Assembly: GCA_947482115.1 (NCBI GenBank)
Contig: CANKII010000002.1
Coordinates: 186,001 to 250,000, forward strand
Length of the DNA: 64,000 nucleotides
Direction: 5' to 3'
Source of the DNA: Fibrobacterota bacterium
GTDB lineage: Bacteria > Fibrobacterota > Fibrobacteria > UBA11236
The notes below the pieces were generated by a model. It ran no database searches, was not told the origin of the DNA, and was given only the letters and a program-made list of their open reading frames with translations. Positions 29,314-39,604 of this stretch are shown in pieces. Position 1 is the stretch's first letter. The number at the start of each line of letters is the position of its first letter. A program made the translations under genes and the position numbers.

Positions 29314-32286
29314 TCACAGGTTTAAAGGAGGCTGCCATTTTTCCAGCACTTCTTCCACGGTGGTTTGAATCAAAACTTTGTCAGCGCGATTGACTTGAAT
29401 CGTGTTTTCAGAAATCACGTCACCGATGCAGGCCATTGCAGAACCTTGCAAAGCGGATTCAAATGCTTTTGCGTTTTGCGGGCTGACGCTGACTACGAAG
29501 CGTCCCTGACTTTCACTGAAAAGCAAAGCGATGTCGGAAAGCCCGCCGTCCTGAATCATTTTGGATAAATCGACTTCACAGCCCAGTCGACCCGCGAGTG
29601 AGGACTCGGCTAGAGAAACCCACAGTCCGCCATCGGAGCAATCGTGAACCGAGCGGAGCAGATTTTTCTGAATGGCTTCGAAAAGTTTGCGGTACAAATT
29701 CAGATTCGCTGCAGCATCCACTTTCGGAACAGTATTCCCGATGGCTTCAAGCATATGATAATACTCTGAAGCGCCGAGTTCATCGCACGTCAAACCCAGC
29801 ACATAAATTTTGTCGCCGGGATTTTTGAAATCCATGGTGACGGACTTGGTGGAGTCCGCAACGGGACCGATGATGGTCACGAGCAAGGTGGGCGGAACGC
29901 TGATGCGATTCTTGCCCCGGCCATAGTCGTTCTTCATCGAGTCTTTGCCGGAAATCAAAGGCAGATCATAAGCGAGACACAAATCGTACAAGGCCTGATT
30001 GGCCCGCACCAATTGCGCCATCTTGTATTGGCCATCCGGAGTGGAAGGCGATTCAACAGGATCCGGCCAGCAGAAGTTGTCGAGCGCCGCCAATTTTCCC
30101 GGCTCTGCGCCCACAGCCACGGCATTGCGCATGGCCTCATCCACAGCACAGGCAGCCATGTGATACGCGTCGATGTCACTGTATCTCGGCACCAATCCGT
30201 GTGATACGACCACGCCGTCTTTGCGATCGTACAACGGGCGAACCACGGCGGCATCGCTGGGGCCGTCATTGCGCGCTCCGGTAAACGGTTTGACCACGCT
30301 TTGGCCCTGCACTTCATGATCGTATTGCCGCACCCAGCTCTCTTTGGAACAGATGTTGAGCGACGAGAGAAGAGTCAACGCATCCGTCTTGAGATCGCGT
30401 CCGGCCAAAATGGAAGCGGGCGGTTCGAGATGACGCGTAGCCGTCCATTGTGCCTTGATATACAACTTCGGATTTCCATCATGGAGGAAATTCATATCCA
30501 TGCTGCAAACAGGGCGCTCTTGATAGAAACATTCGAACAAGCCGGTGTTGGTGAATGTGCCGAGATCGGAAATTTCCACGTCACGACGCGCAGCCAAATC
30601 CTTGAAGGCCTCCCAATCTTGGGGCGGCACGGCGAAAGACATGCGTTCCTGAGCTTCGGAAACCAGAATTTCCCACGGATCCAAACCTGCGTACTTTAAC
30701 GGAGCGCGATCCAGATGCAGTTTGCAACCACCGGATTCACGCGCCATTTCGCCCAGACTGCTGGACAAGCCTCCTGCACCGTTGTCGGTGACAAAGCGAT
30801 AAAGTCCCTGTTCCCGTGCTTCCAGCATGAAGTCGAGCATTTTCTTTTGTGTAATCGGATCGCCGATTTGCACGGCGGAGACGGGGGAGGCTTCCGTGAG
30901 CGCCGCCGAGGAAAATGTCGCGCCGTGAATGCCGTCCTTGCCGATACGGCCTCCGGCCATGACAATGCGGTCACCGGATTCAATGCTTTTTTCCCACGAA
31001 GGTTTGCCATTGATTTCGGAAGGAATCAATCCGCCCGTGCCGCAAAACACCAAAGGTTTTCCCAAATAGCGGTCATCAAAAACGATGCTGCCATTCACGG
31101 TGGGAATGCCGGATTCGTTACCACCATCCTTAACGCCGCGATGGACTTCCTTGAAGAGGCGTTTGGGATGATGGAGTTTTTCCGGCACGGGCTTGTCATA
31201 AAACGGCGAAGCGAAACAGAAAACATCGGTGTTAAAGATGGGTTTGCAGCCCATGCCGCAGCCGAGAATGTCGCGGTTCACCCCCACAATGCCGGTCATC
31301 GCGCCGCCATACGGATCGAGCGCGGAAGGGCTGTTATGTGTCTCCGCTTTCATCGCGATGTCCCAGCCGTCGCAAAAAGCAATGATGCCGGCATTGTCGG
31401 TGAACACGGATTTCAACCACGGCGCTTTGGGGCGCACCGCATCAGTGACGGCCTTGATGAATGTTTTGAACAGCGAATGAATGATGCGGGTTTCACCTTT
31501 TTCATCGGTGTATTCGACATCAGCGGCGAAAATTTTGTGTTTGCAATGTTCGCTCCAGGTCTGGGCGATCATTTCCAGTTCCACGTCGGTGGGGAAGGGG
31601 GGTAGTCCCAATTTTTGACGATCCGCTCGGCGCACTGGTTCCGCGAAATGCGCGCGAATGGCTTGCATTTCCTCAAGCGTCAGCGAAAGCAACATTTCAT
31701 CGGAAAGCTTTTGCAGCGCTTCCGGATTTTCCGGCAAAACGATTTCACGAACTTCGGGTTTATGCGGTACCACCACCTTGCGAGATACCGCCGGAATCCC
31801 AGGTGATTTTTCCCATTCTTCGCGGGAAATCACCTGCCATGTTTCGATGAGATCATTGGCCAAAAGGGTTGTGGCAATGCGAATGGCTTGTTCACGATTT
31901 AGCGAACCGCGCAACAGGACTTGGCGGCTGGTGTAAACCTGATCCCCATCGCTCAGTTTTTTCCCGAGGCAATCCGCCACGCCTTCACGCGCCGAGCGGC
32001 CCACATTGTCCGTCACACCGGGTTTATATCCGGCCTCAATCAACCAGTCAAAGTTGGAGGCAAGTGGTTTGTTTAAGGAATAAGTTTCAGTGATGGGATC
32101 GTGGAACAGTTCTTTCCCGGCGCGGTCGAGTTCGTTCGAACTCAAATCCATTTCCAGCGTATAGACCCGGATTAATGTGGCGTCTTCTGCGGGCAGGCGT
32201 AAATCCTCCCGAATCGCCTTGAGAATGCGATGGGCCGGGGAATCCGTGGACGGGCTTTTTTGGGCGACTTCGATGCGGTTTAACAC
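29314..32286 (-). CDS. purL: FGAM synthase, large subunit with PurS-like N-terminal domain
   Basis: QTWSEHCKHKIFAA, KAETHNSPSALDPYGGAMTGIVGVNRD, DNGAGGLSSSLGEMA. Confidence 0.95.
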   Translation of the reverse strand: MLNRIEVAQKSPSTDSPAHRILKAIREDLRLPAEDATLIRVYTLEMDLSSNELDRAGKELFHDPITETYSLNKPLASNFDWLIEAGYKPGVTDNVGRSAREGVADCLGKKLSDGDQVYTSRQVLLRGSLNREQAIRIATTLLANDLIETWQVISREEWEKSPGIPAVSRKVVVPHKPEVREIVLPENPEALQKLSDEMLLSLTLEEMQAIRAHFAEPVRRADRQKLGLPPFPTDVELEMIAQTWSEHCKHKIFAADVEYTDEKGETRIIHSLFKTFIKAVTDAVRPKAPWLKSVFTDNAGIIAFCDGWDIAMKAETHNSPSALDPYGGAMTGIVGVNRDILGCGMGCKPIFNTDVFCFASPFYDKPVPEKLHHPKRLFKEVHRGVKDGGNESGIPTVNGSIVFDDRYLGKPLVFCGTGGLIPSEINGKPSWEKSIESGDRIVMAGGRIGKDGIHGATFSSAALTEASPVSAVQIGDPITQKKMLDFMLEAREQGLYRFVTDNGAGGLSSSLGEMARESGGCKLHLDRAPLKYAGLDPWEILVSEAQERMSFAVPPQDWEAFKDLAARRDVEISDLGTFTNTGLFECFYQERPVCSMDMNFLHDGNPKLYIKAQWTATRHLEPPASILAGRDLKTDALTLLSSLNICSKESWVRQYDHEVQGQSVVKPFTGARNDGPSDAAVVRPLYDRKDGVVVSHGLVPRYSDIDAYHMAACAVDEAMRNAVAVGAEPGKLAALDNFCWPDPVESPSTPDGQYKMAQLVRANQALYDLCLAYDLPLISGKDSMKNDYGRGKNRISVPPTLLVTIIGPVADSTKSVTMDFKNPGDKIYVLGLTCDELGASEYYHMLEAIGNTVPKVDAAANLNLYRKLFEAIQKNLLRSVHDCSDGGLWVSLAESSLAGRLGCEVDLSKMIQDGGLSDIALLFSESQGRFVVSVSPQNAKAFESALQGSAMACIGDVISENTIQVNRADKVLIQTTVEEVLEKWQPPLNL

Positions 32287-32384
32287 GGTGGATAAATGTA
32301 GCCACGTGTCCTTCCAGGGCGGGTGGGATTTGGTAACTTTGCCGCTCCCGATTTTGAACGGTGTTGAAATCGGATTAGTGTTGC

Positions 32385-32460
32385 GTCCTTGTAGTTCAAC
32401 AGGATAGAACGGTGGTTTCCTAAACCGCTAATCCCCGTTCGAGTCGGGGCGAGGACACCA
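32385..32460 (+). tRNA. tRNA-Arg (CCU)
   Basis: GTCCTTG...CGAGGACACCA; anticodon loop TTCCTAA. Confidence 0.94.
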
Positions 32461-32486
32461 CACGCAGAAAAAAGGCGATTGAGAAG

Positions 32487-32657
32487 ATGCCCCATCTCAA
32501 GAGCTCCTTGATCCGGAAATCATCGAAGATTATAGGCCATTTATTAATGGCGGTGTTATGCCTTTCAATCGCTCTCGATTTACGCACTGGCGAAATTGTC
32601 TACGTTTGTGATTACAAGTGCTGCACCGTAGCAAGTTTTTTTCCTATTCCGTATTGA
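32487..32657 (+). CDS. Possible 56-aa membrane peptide overlapping the start of the lipoprotein ORF
   Basis: MPHLKSSLIRKSSKIIGHLLMAVLCLSIALDLRTGEIVYVCDYKCCTVASFFPIPY; below the ORF-track length cut-off. Confidence 0.3.
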   Translation: MPHLKSSLIRKSSKIIGHLLMAVLCLSIALDLRTGEIVYVCDYKCCTVASFFPIPY

Positions 32658-34168
32658 CAGCCGGCGCGATTCTCCTGATGATGTCGGTGTTTTATTCCTG
32701 CGCTTTTGACACCGGTTTGGTGGATGTGCCGCGACCTCTGGGAAGCTTCACCGGCGTCATTCATGGCGATAGCATACCTCAAACTGCCAATCTTAGGCTT
32801 GCAGTGATTTGGCAGTCCACCAACGGGGGGATCAGCACATGGGATCTGGGAAACCCAAGCTTGGATGCAGGTGGCACATCCTTTACAGGCAGTATTACTC
32901 GGCTTCCCGAGACGGAAATTTCGAATTCGGATGAATTTATTCTGGGAAAATTGTGTCTTTACAACGACACCAATGGAAATCACAAGCTGGATTTTGCCTC
33001 TCAAGAATACGAACGTATTCGAGCAGAAATTCATGATGTCAAGCTCCAACTTCAAACATCATTTGCAACGCTTATGAGCTACGGAGACACCATTCAGTCC
33101 AAGTCTGGAGTTTCAGACTCTTTTTGGGTAGGCAATGGACGGATTTATCACGGAAGCAGTACTAATTCCCCAGTCATTAAGAACCAAGAAGGAGCTGGAG
33201 GTCGTGAATGGGATTGGCGTTCTTTACTCAAGGCCAGGTTTCGAGTCTTGTTCCATCCTGACAAGTGGGAAGATTTCTTTAATCATGACGGGTCTTTTTC
33301 AACAGACGACCTTGACATAACTGGACTGGGAGTGGACACGGCTGTAACCTCGTGTCAACTGGAACGTTTGCGTCCTCACAAGGGGCGTGAGGCGGAATTC
33401 GAACAAACTTTGCAAGCCACCACCCTGAAACAAGCCATACTGGATTCTCTGACAAATGCCGCAAAATCGGAAATTAACCGGGTTTGGCATCAGGAAGCAC
33501 CTAACTTGGGGTTTGAAAGAGTCTTGGCAAGTTCGGATTCAGACTACATTGTTTACTTTTCTGGACAGAATTCAAGAAATGCAATGCTTGAAGCGGAAAA
33601 AGCCAGTGCTTTCTCCGTAGCTCAAAAGGGGAACCTTAGAGTGGGCTTTAATTTGATGGAATGTGATACAGTTGGCGCTTGCGTTGCCAAAGATCTACGC
33701 CTTGATCCGCGCACTTTGAAGAGTATCGATCCGGTTTCGCTGAGTTCGGGTGTTCTTTCAATTCCGGTTTTCGAGTTCCCCACAATTTCCTCGAACCTTT
33801 TTTATCCTGACAGCATCACACCTACAGATGTTAGTCCAGCATTGGATCAATTTATTGGAGAATATCAGTGTTCCTGTGGCAAATCTTTGGAAATAGTTCT
33901 CTCAGAACGAGATGGCTTATCGCTCATGACTCAAAATTTTGGGACTCGGAACCTCATTCAAGCTAAAGCGGATAGCAGCGTATTTTTTTATAAGGACAGC
34001 ACTCTTAATTTGCAGGTTCGGTTTATCCAGAACGAGTCTGGGGAACAAACCGGTGGCTATAAATTGTTGATGAGCTTTTTGGATCGCAGGACAACGTCCT
34101 ACAGTTCATCACGGCTATTTGCATACTATGTGGGGGCTTCTTCTCAGGATTCGGTGGATTCAAGATGA
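32618..34168 (+). CDS. Putative lipoprotein of unknown function
   Basis: GTG start, hydrophobic segment followed by Cys (VFYSCAFD); overlaps the sigma factor gene by 4 bp. Confidence 0.65.
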   Translation: MLHRSKFFSYSVLTAGAILLMMSVFYSCAFDTGLVDVPRPLGSFTGVIHGDSIPQTANLRLAVIWQSTNGGISTWDLGNPSLDAGGTSFTGSITRLPETEISNSDEFILGKLCLYNDTNGNHKLDFASQEYERIRAEIHDVKLQLQTSFATLMSYGDTIQSKSGVSDSFWVGNGRIYHGSSTNSPVIKNQEGAGGREWDWRSLLKARFRVLFHPDKWEDFFNHDGSFSTDDLDITGLGVDTAVTSCQLERLRPHKGREAEFEQTLQATTLKQAILDSLTNAAKSEINRVWHQEAPNLGFERVLASSDSDYIVYFSGQNSRNAMLEAEKASAFSVAQKGNLRVGFNLMECDTVGACVAKDLRLDPRTLKSIDPVSLSSGVLSIPVFEFPTISSNLFYPDSITPTDVSPALDQFIGEYQCSCGKSLEIVLSERDGLSLMTQNFGTRNLIQAKADSSVFFYKDSTLNLQVRFIQNESGEQTGGYKLLMSFLDRRTTSYSSSRLFAYYVGASSQDSVDSR

Positions 34169-34776
34169 AACCCGAACTAATGATGTCCGTTAAAATTTCG
34201 CCATCTTCTTTTGAGAAGGTCGAACTTGCGACGATCGCTCCGGGTGCTGATGGGCTGGAGGAACTTTTCCGTCGCTATTCCAATATGGTGTTTCGCATAT
34301 GTCTGCGCTATACCAAGAACCGCGAAGATGCTGAGGACATGGTATCCGAAGTTTTTATGAAGGTGAACAAAGGGAAAGATGATTATCGCGGTGATGCCAA
34401 ACCCATGGTTTGGATTTATCGAATAGCTGTAAATCATTGCTTGGATCATCTCCGTTCCAGAAAATCAAGAAACGAGCTGGATTTGGAGGATTTGGACACC
34501 CAGGCGTTAAGGACGCTTGAAGGACATGGAGATCGTTGTCTGGCAAAAATCACTTTGGAGCGAATTTTAGGCAAAATCAACCCTACAACTCGTAAAATCC
34601 TCTTTTTATGCCATGTAGAAGGCTTGACGCATGGTGAAATAGCCAAAATTCTTGGGGTTACGCGGGAGGCAGTTACGAAAAAACTGCACCGTTTTTCAGA
34701 AGAAATGAAGCGCAAGGAAAAAAATTGGTCTGAGGTGTCCCCAGAATCGGATAATAATCGTCTTATGGGGGTGTAA
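34165..34776 (+). CDS. ECF-type RNA polymerase sigma factor
   Basis: Region 2 EELFRRYSNMVFRICLRYTKNREDAEDMVSEVFMKV; region 4 LTHGEIAKILGVTREAVTKKLHR. Confidence 0.9.
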   Translation: MKPELMMSVKISPSSFEKVELATIAPGADGLEELFRRYSNMVFRICLRYTKNREDAEDMVSEVFMKVNKGKDDYRGDAKPMVWIYRIAVNHCLDHLRSRKSRNELDLEDLDTQALRTLEGHGDRCLAKITLERILGKINPTTRKILFLCHVEGLTHGEIAKILGVTREAVTKKLHRFSEEMKRKEKNWSEVSPESDNNRLMGV

Positions 34777-34778
34777 CC

Positions 34779-35558
34779 ATGATCTCCCAATACCTCAAAG
34801 ATATGGGTAAAAAAATGAAACCTTCCCTTTTTAGGGTTGAACAGTACCTGAACGGCGAACTAAATACCGCGGAATCCCGGGATTTTGAGTCGCTTATGGC
34901 ATCAGATCCTGATTTGAAAAGCTTTGTCCAATCCCAAAGCAGGATTCGGTACGAAGGCTTTATTCCTGCATTTCAGTCGGCAAAAATCCAAGCCGCTCGT
35001 TTCAGCCAACCTTCCGTCTTTTCGGAATGGCGTAGAAAAATGGGCGAGCGTTTTTCTCCTGTCTTTCCACCCCAAGTGGCATGGGCCATGGGACTTTGTC
35101 TTCTTGCCGGTGCAGTTTTGGTGCTTTTCCGCCCTGAGCGGTTGGAATATCCGGTACAGGATTTTACCGCCAAGGGTAGTAGTGCTCCTTTCCATTTGCG
35201 GGTTGGGGCAAAGGATTTTCAACCGGAGCAATCCGGGTTTGTCAAAGCTGGTGACACCATGTCCTTTGTATATCGCAGCTTGACGGGTGCACACGTGCAG
35301 ATTTGGTATCAGGATGATGGTGGAGAAATCAAGCCTTACTTGGCCCCCACTTCCGGTGCGTCCTCTTGGGCGGGCACCTCGACTTGGCGTCAAGCCGATT
35401 ACAAGGTTGTTCTTTTTTCGGATTGGAATAAGGAATCAATCTGGGTTCTGTGGTCCGATCAGGATTTTGGAAATCAAGAGGCCCGAAAGGTTCTTGAAGG
35501 TGGTCGAGGCGGAGAAGCCATCCAAAAGGTTGCTTTCCATCTCGTCCGGACACCGTAG
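34779..35558 (+). CDS. Putative anti-sigma-like single-pass membrane protein
   Basis: N-terminal YLNGELNTAESRDFESLMASDPDL resembles zinc-less anti-sigma N-termini; one TM; soluble C-terminal domain. Confidence 0.55.
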   Translation: MISQYLKDMGKKMKPSLFRVEQYLNGELNTAESRDFESLMASDPDLKSFVQSQSRIRYEGFIPAFQSAKIQAARFSQPSVFSEWRRKMGERFSPVFPPQVAWAMGLCLLAGAVLVLFRPERLEYPVQDFTAKGSSAPFHLRVGAKDFQPEQSGFVKAGDTMSFVYRSLTGAHVQIWYQDDGGEIKPYLAPTSGASSWAGTSTWRQADYKVVLFSDWNKESIWVLWSDQDFGNQEARKVLEGGRGGEAIQKVAFHLVRTP

Positions 35559-35566
35559 AGGAACTG

Positions 35567-37177
35567 ATGAAATCGATTTGGCGCGTCGCTTTGGTTTTGG
35601 CGATGATGCAATGCATCACCCTAGGTTGGTCCGGGGTGCAGAGGCTGGCCCTCCTGGTCGGAAGCGACAGGGGTTTGCGCAATGAAACTCCCTTAAAATA
35701 TGCCGACAGGGATGCCCGCCAAATGGCGGATGTTCTTGCAAATTCCGGAACTTTTGACAAGGATGGGATTTACATCCTTCCCAATCCCACACTTAGCGAA
35801 GTGCGCGCAACGCTCCAGGAAATTCGAGCCCGCGTCAAACAGATTGCCAAATCCGGAAAAGAGAGCATGGTCTGGGTTTATTTCTCGGGTCACGGGGGTT
35901 CCGGTGCAGTTCATATCTCCGGACAGCGTTTGACTATTGAGGAAATTCGTGATTACTTGGGTTCGCTCGAATCCGGTTTAAAAATTCTTGTTGTGGATGC
36001 CTGTGAGTCGGGAGACATGCTCCGTCAAAAGGGCGGCCAGGTTGTTGAGGATCGCCAGATTCAGGCCGATGATCGACTCGAGGCACATGGGACGGTTGTT
36101 CTCAGTTCCAGTGCGCAGGGAGAGGAAGCCCAAGAATCCGAAAAGTATCAGGGTTCGGTTTTTACGCATCATCTCATCAATGGTTTGCAGGGCATGGCAG
36201 ACAATAACGGCGACAAGGAAATATCCCTCTGGGAAATGTTCTATTACGCCCGTGCCAGCACCCAGGCTGAGAAGATATTGGGTCAGCAAGGTCGTCAAAA
36301 CCCGAGTTTTGATTTCGACGTGGTCGGCCGTGCGGATATTCCCATTGCCTATCTGGAAAAAAGCCGTTCGCGTTTGGTGTTGCGCGGCTTTCCCACTGTT
36401 CCTTTGGAAATATATTCCGCCGGTGGCATGGAGCTGAAAAATCGCTTGTGGCTTACCGGACGCAAGGAAGTGACCATTCAACTTCCCTCCAACGATTACA
36501 TCCTCGCGTATGACGATGGGGATCAAGTTCGTTTGGCTGAAGCGGATTTGTCACATGGAGTGGAAAAAATATTGAGTCCCAAATCCTTCCAGTCCAAGCC
36601 GAGGTCTCTGGTTTATTCCAAAGGCGGTCGTGCCATCAGTGATCACGGATTTCAGGCGTCGATTGGAGACAACAATCCTGCGGGGGATGGCCTGTCCATG
36701 TTCGGAGGACTGGACTACGTATATCGCACCGGCCATTACAAACATGAGGCCGGGATTGGATTTGGAACCGGGGCTTATTCGGATCCGGTTCAGCAAATTC
36801 ACCGCACTTACTACTCTGGCTCTTATGGAGTTGAGCGTTCCATCTACCGCAAGATTCGCTGGCAGCTAATGTTGGGCCCTCAATTCAAGTATTTCGTCGT
36901 AAAACAGGATGCATTGAATAAACAACTGCAGGCAAGTCCGGAAGTCTCAAAAGAATTGGGAGTTTCTCCGAACAGGACTTCCTATTCCCAAATTATGCAG
37001 TTGTCCATGCCGTTGGAATTTGAGACGGAAGTCGGCGGTCCTTTCCCTGCATGGCTGTCCTTGTCTATTTCGCCGCTACACGAAGTCTGGTATCGCGATG
37101 TCAATCTGAACTGGCAAACCCGTTTGCGTTTCCAGCCGGTGGTAGGCTTTTCAATCGGCCGTCATCTCGGTTTTTAA
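35567..37177 (+). CDS. Caspase-like (C14) peptidase with C-terminal beta-barrel-like domain
   Basis: RLALLVGSDRG...LKYADRDARQMADVL, catalytic YFSGHGGSG and VVDACESGD; beta-rich C-terminus ending in Phe. Confidence 0.85.
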   Translation: MKSIWRVALVLAMMQCITLGWSGVQRLALLVGSDRGLRNETPLKYADRDARQMADVLANSGTFDKDGIYILPNPTLSEVRATLQEIRARVKQIAKSGKESMVWVYFSGHGGSGAVHISGQRLTIEEIRDYLGSLESGLKILVVDACESGDMLRQKGGQVVEDRQIQADDRLEAHGTVVLSSSAQGEEAQESEKYQGSVFTHHLINGLQGMADNNGDKEISLWEMFYYARASTQAEKILGQQGRQNPSFDFDVVGRADIPIAYLEKSRSRLVLRGFPTVPLEIYSAGGMELKNRLWLTGRKEVTIQLPSNDYILAYDDGDQVRLAEADLSHGVEKILSPKSFQSKPRSLVYSKGGRAISDHGFQASIGDNNPAGDGLSMFGGLDYVYRTGHYKHEAGIGFGTGAYSDPVQQIHRTYYSGSYGVERSIYRKIRWQLMLGPQFKYFVVKQDALNKQLQASPEVSKELGVSPNRTSYSQIMQLSMPLEFETEVGGPFPAWLSLSISPLHEVWYRDVNLNWQTRLRFQPVVGFSIGRHLGF

Positions 37178-37383
37178 AGCCTCCTTCTTAATCCTCATTT
37201 CAGGCCGTTCACTTTTTCAAATCCGGATGAACCGGTCTGTTTTTTCGCATTCTTTCCCGCCAAAAACCCGCAGTAGTTGAAAGTCACGGCATTGGAAGCT
37301 ATGCCCTGATGACCCTGGGTCCGGGACGTCCCCGTGCTTAAATTTCACGGAGCGGCGGCTGACAATCGCTACATTAGCCCTCC

Positions 37384-38457
37384 ATGAACTCTTCAACACC
37401 CCCCCAATCCCGCCAGCCCCGTTCCGAAAGCTTTGTTCATCCTTTTCTGGAAGCCGCTCATGGCCGTGCTCCGGCGCGTCCACCCGTTTGGATTATGCGG
37501 CAGGCGGGACGGTATTTGCCGGATTATCGCCGTGTCCGTAAACTGTTTCCCAGCTTTCTCGACTTTTGCCGTTCCCCCGAGCATGTGGCGGAAGTAACCG
37601 TACAGCCGGTGGATCAAATCGGCGTGGATGCGGCGATCCTTTTCTCCGACATTCTGGTGTTGTTGCCACCCATGGGATTGAATCTCGAGTTTGTTGAAGG
37701 GGAAGGACCCGTGGTGCATAATCCCATCCGAGATGCCGCTGCAATTGAAGCCTTACCGGGCGGTGATGTGAATGTGGATTTGAACTATGTGTTTCAGGGT
37801 ATTCAATTGACCTTGCGCGATTTGGCCGGATATGTTCCGCTCATTGGTTTTGCTGGCGGGCCATTCACCGTAGCTTCCTATATGGTGGAAGGCGGTTCTT
37901 CTAAGGAACTGGCAAAGCTGAAAGGATTGATGTTCTCAAATCCCAAAGCTTATCACATGCTTTTGGAAAAGCTGGCAACGATCACCGGAGCCTATCTGTG
38001 CGAACAGATTCGGCAGGGAGTGGATGCGGTTACCATCATGGATTCCTGGGCCGGATATTTAAGTCCCAGTGATTATCGCGAATTTGTTTTCCCGCATACC
38101 CGTTCCGTCATTGCCCATGTCCGTTCCCAGTTCCCCAAAACGCCGTTGATCCATTATGCCAATGGTGCGCCCACCTTGTTGGGTGATTTCGTCAATCTTG
38201 GCGCGGACGTGGTGGGTTTGGATTGGCGTGTAGAATTGCCTCAAGCCTTCAAGGAACATCCCGCCCAGACTTTTCAGGGAAATCTGGATCCGTGCTACCT
38301 GTTTGCACCTCCGGAAAAAATTGTTGCGAAGGTGCATGAGATGAAAGCTATTGCGGGTAATCGTCCGCATATCTGGAATTTGGGCCACGGGATTTTGCCC
38401 ACGACTCCTGTGGAAAATGCCCGGGCTTTTGTTCAAGCGGTTCACGGTGAAATCTGA
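37384..38457 (+). CDS. hemE: Uroporphyrinogen decarboxylase
   Basis: PPVWIMRQAGRYLPDYR and FAGGPFTVASYMVEGG. Confidence 0.96.
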   Translation: MNSSTPPQSRQPRSESFVHPFLEAAHGRAPARPPVWIMRQAGRYLPDYRRVRKLFPSFLDFCRSPEHVAEVTVQPVDQIGVDAAILFSDILVLLPPMGLNLEFVEGEGPVVHNPIRDAAAIEALPGGDVNVDLNYVFQGIQLTLRDLAGYVPLIGFAGGPFTVASYMVEGGSSKELAKLKGLMFSNPKAYHMLLEKLATITGAYLCEQIRQGVDAVTIMDSWAGYLSPSDYREFVFPHTRSVIAHVRSQFPKTPLIHYANGAPTLLGDFVNLGADVVGLDWRVELPQAFKEHPAQTFQGNLDPCYLFAPPEKIVAKVHEMKAIAGNRPHIWNLGHGILPTTPVENARAFVQAVHGEI

Positions 38458-38479
38458 TTTTCTGATTCCGCTTTTTCGT

Positions 38480-39553
38480 TTATAAAATCAGCATCGCATC
38501 GCCGTAGCTGAATAGACGGAATTCCCGTCGAATGGCTTCGGTGTAAGCTGCTTTGGCTCGTTCCGTACCGATCATCCCACACACCAGCATGAATAGCGTT
38601 GAGCGGGGCCAATGAAAATTGGTGAGTAGAGCATCGACCGTTTTCCACGCGTAGCCGGGATAGACAAACAGGCGGGTTTCTCCGCTTTGCGGGTGAAGTA
38701 TGCCGGATGCATCGGCACAGGTTTCCAAAACACGGGAAGCGGTTGTTCCCACCGCCAAAATTCGCCCGCCGTTTTTATGGGTTGCATTCAAAACATCTGC
38801 GGAAGATTGTGAAAGTGAAAAGGTTTCGGAATGCATGGGATGCTCTTCGGCTGTTTCTGTTTGCACGGGACGAAATGTTCCCGCTCCCACATGCAAAGTC
38901 AGCTTGGCGGTGTGAATTCCTTTTTGTACGGCAGCATTCAATAGTTCCTGCGAGAAATGCAGAGATGCGGTGGGCGCGGCTACGGAGCCGAGATGTTCTG
39001 CGAAAACACTTTGATAGGTTTGTGCGTCGATGGCTTCGGGGGCGCGACGGATGTAGGGCGGCAGGGGAATTTCACCGGTCTGTTCCAGTTTCTGAAAAAA
39101 GGCTTCGCCTCCGAGATTGAAACGCAAGACCCGTTCACCTTCCGGCAGCACATTCGTCACTTCGGCAGAAAAATCTGATGTGAAGTCAACCCGTTTTCCC
39201 TGAGTCAGTTTTTTTCCGGGTTTTGCGAGGCATTCCCAAATGGCCGGGCCACTGGAATCCGTGCAGGATTTAATCAGCAGGACTTCGCAAATGGATCCGT
39301 TTTCCATTCGACCATGTAAACGTGCCCGCAACACCTTGGTGTCATTCAAAGCCAATGCATCGCCGGGTTTCAGGATATGGATCAAATCTTCCGTTTTTCC
39401 AAAAGCCCAGCCTTCGGATTCAACGGGTAGGGGAAAATCTGCCGGTAACTTTCCGTTTTTGGGAACAACCATCAACCTTGCCGTGCCTCTTGGGAGAGGA
39501 TGCAAAGCAATCTGGCTTTCCGGAAAGGAAAAATCGAAGTCAGAGGTGAGCAT
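38480..39553 (-). CDS. queA: S-adenosylmethionine:tRNA ribosyltransferase-isomerase
   Basis: DFDFSFPESQIALHPLPRGTARLMV, LHVGAGTFRPV, TNFHWPRSTLFMLV. Confidence 0.95.
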   Translation of the reverse strand: MLTSDFDFSFPESQIALHPLPRGTARLMVVPKNGKLPADFPLPVESEGWAFGKTEDLIHILKPGDALALNDTKVLRARLHGRMENGSICEVLLIKSCTDSSGPAIWECLAKPGKKLTQGKRVDFTSDFSAEVTNVLPEGERVLRFNLGGEAFFQKLEQTGEIPLPPYIRRAPEAIDAQTYQSVFAEHLGSVAAPTASLHFSQELLNAAVQKGIHTAKLTLHVGAGTFRPVQTETAEEHPMHSETFSLSQSSADVLNATHKNGGRILAVGTTASRVLETCADASGILHPQSGETRLFVYPGYAWKTVDALLTNFHWPRSTLFMLVCGMIGTERAKAAYTEAIRREFRLFSYGDAMLIL

Positions 39554-39604
39554 GGGTAGGGAAAATTAGCTTGACCGGATAGATTTTAACCGGAGGAAAT
39601 TGCC

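Noticed and set aside
37178-37383. Intergenic region upstream of hemE as a structured RNA
   Set aside because: Only weak GC-rich complementarity visible; no recognisable riboswitch or ncRNA consensus.
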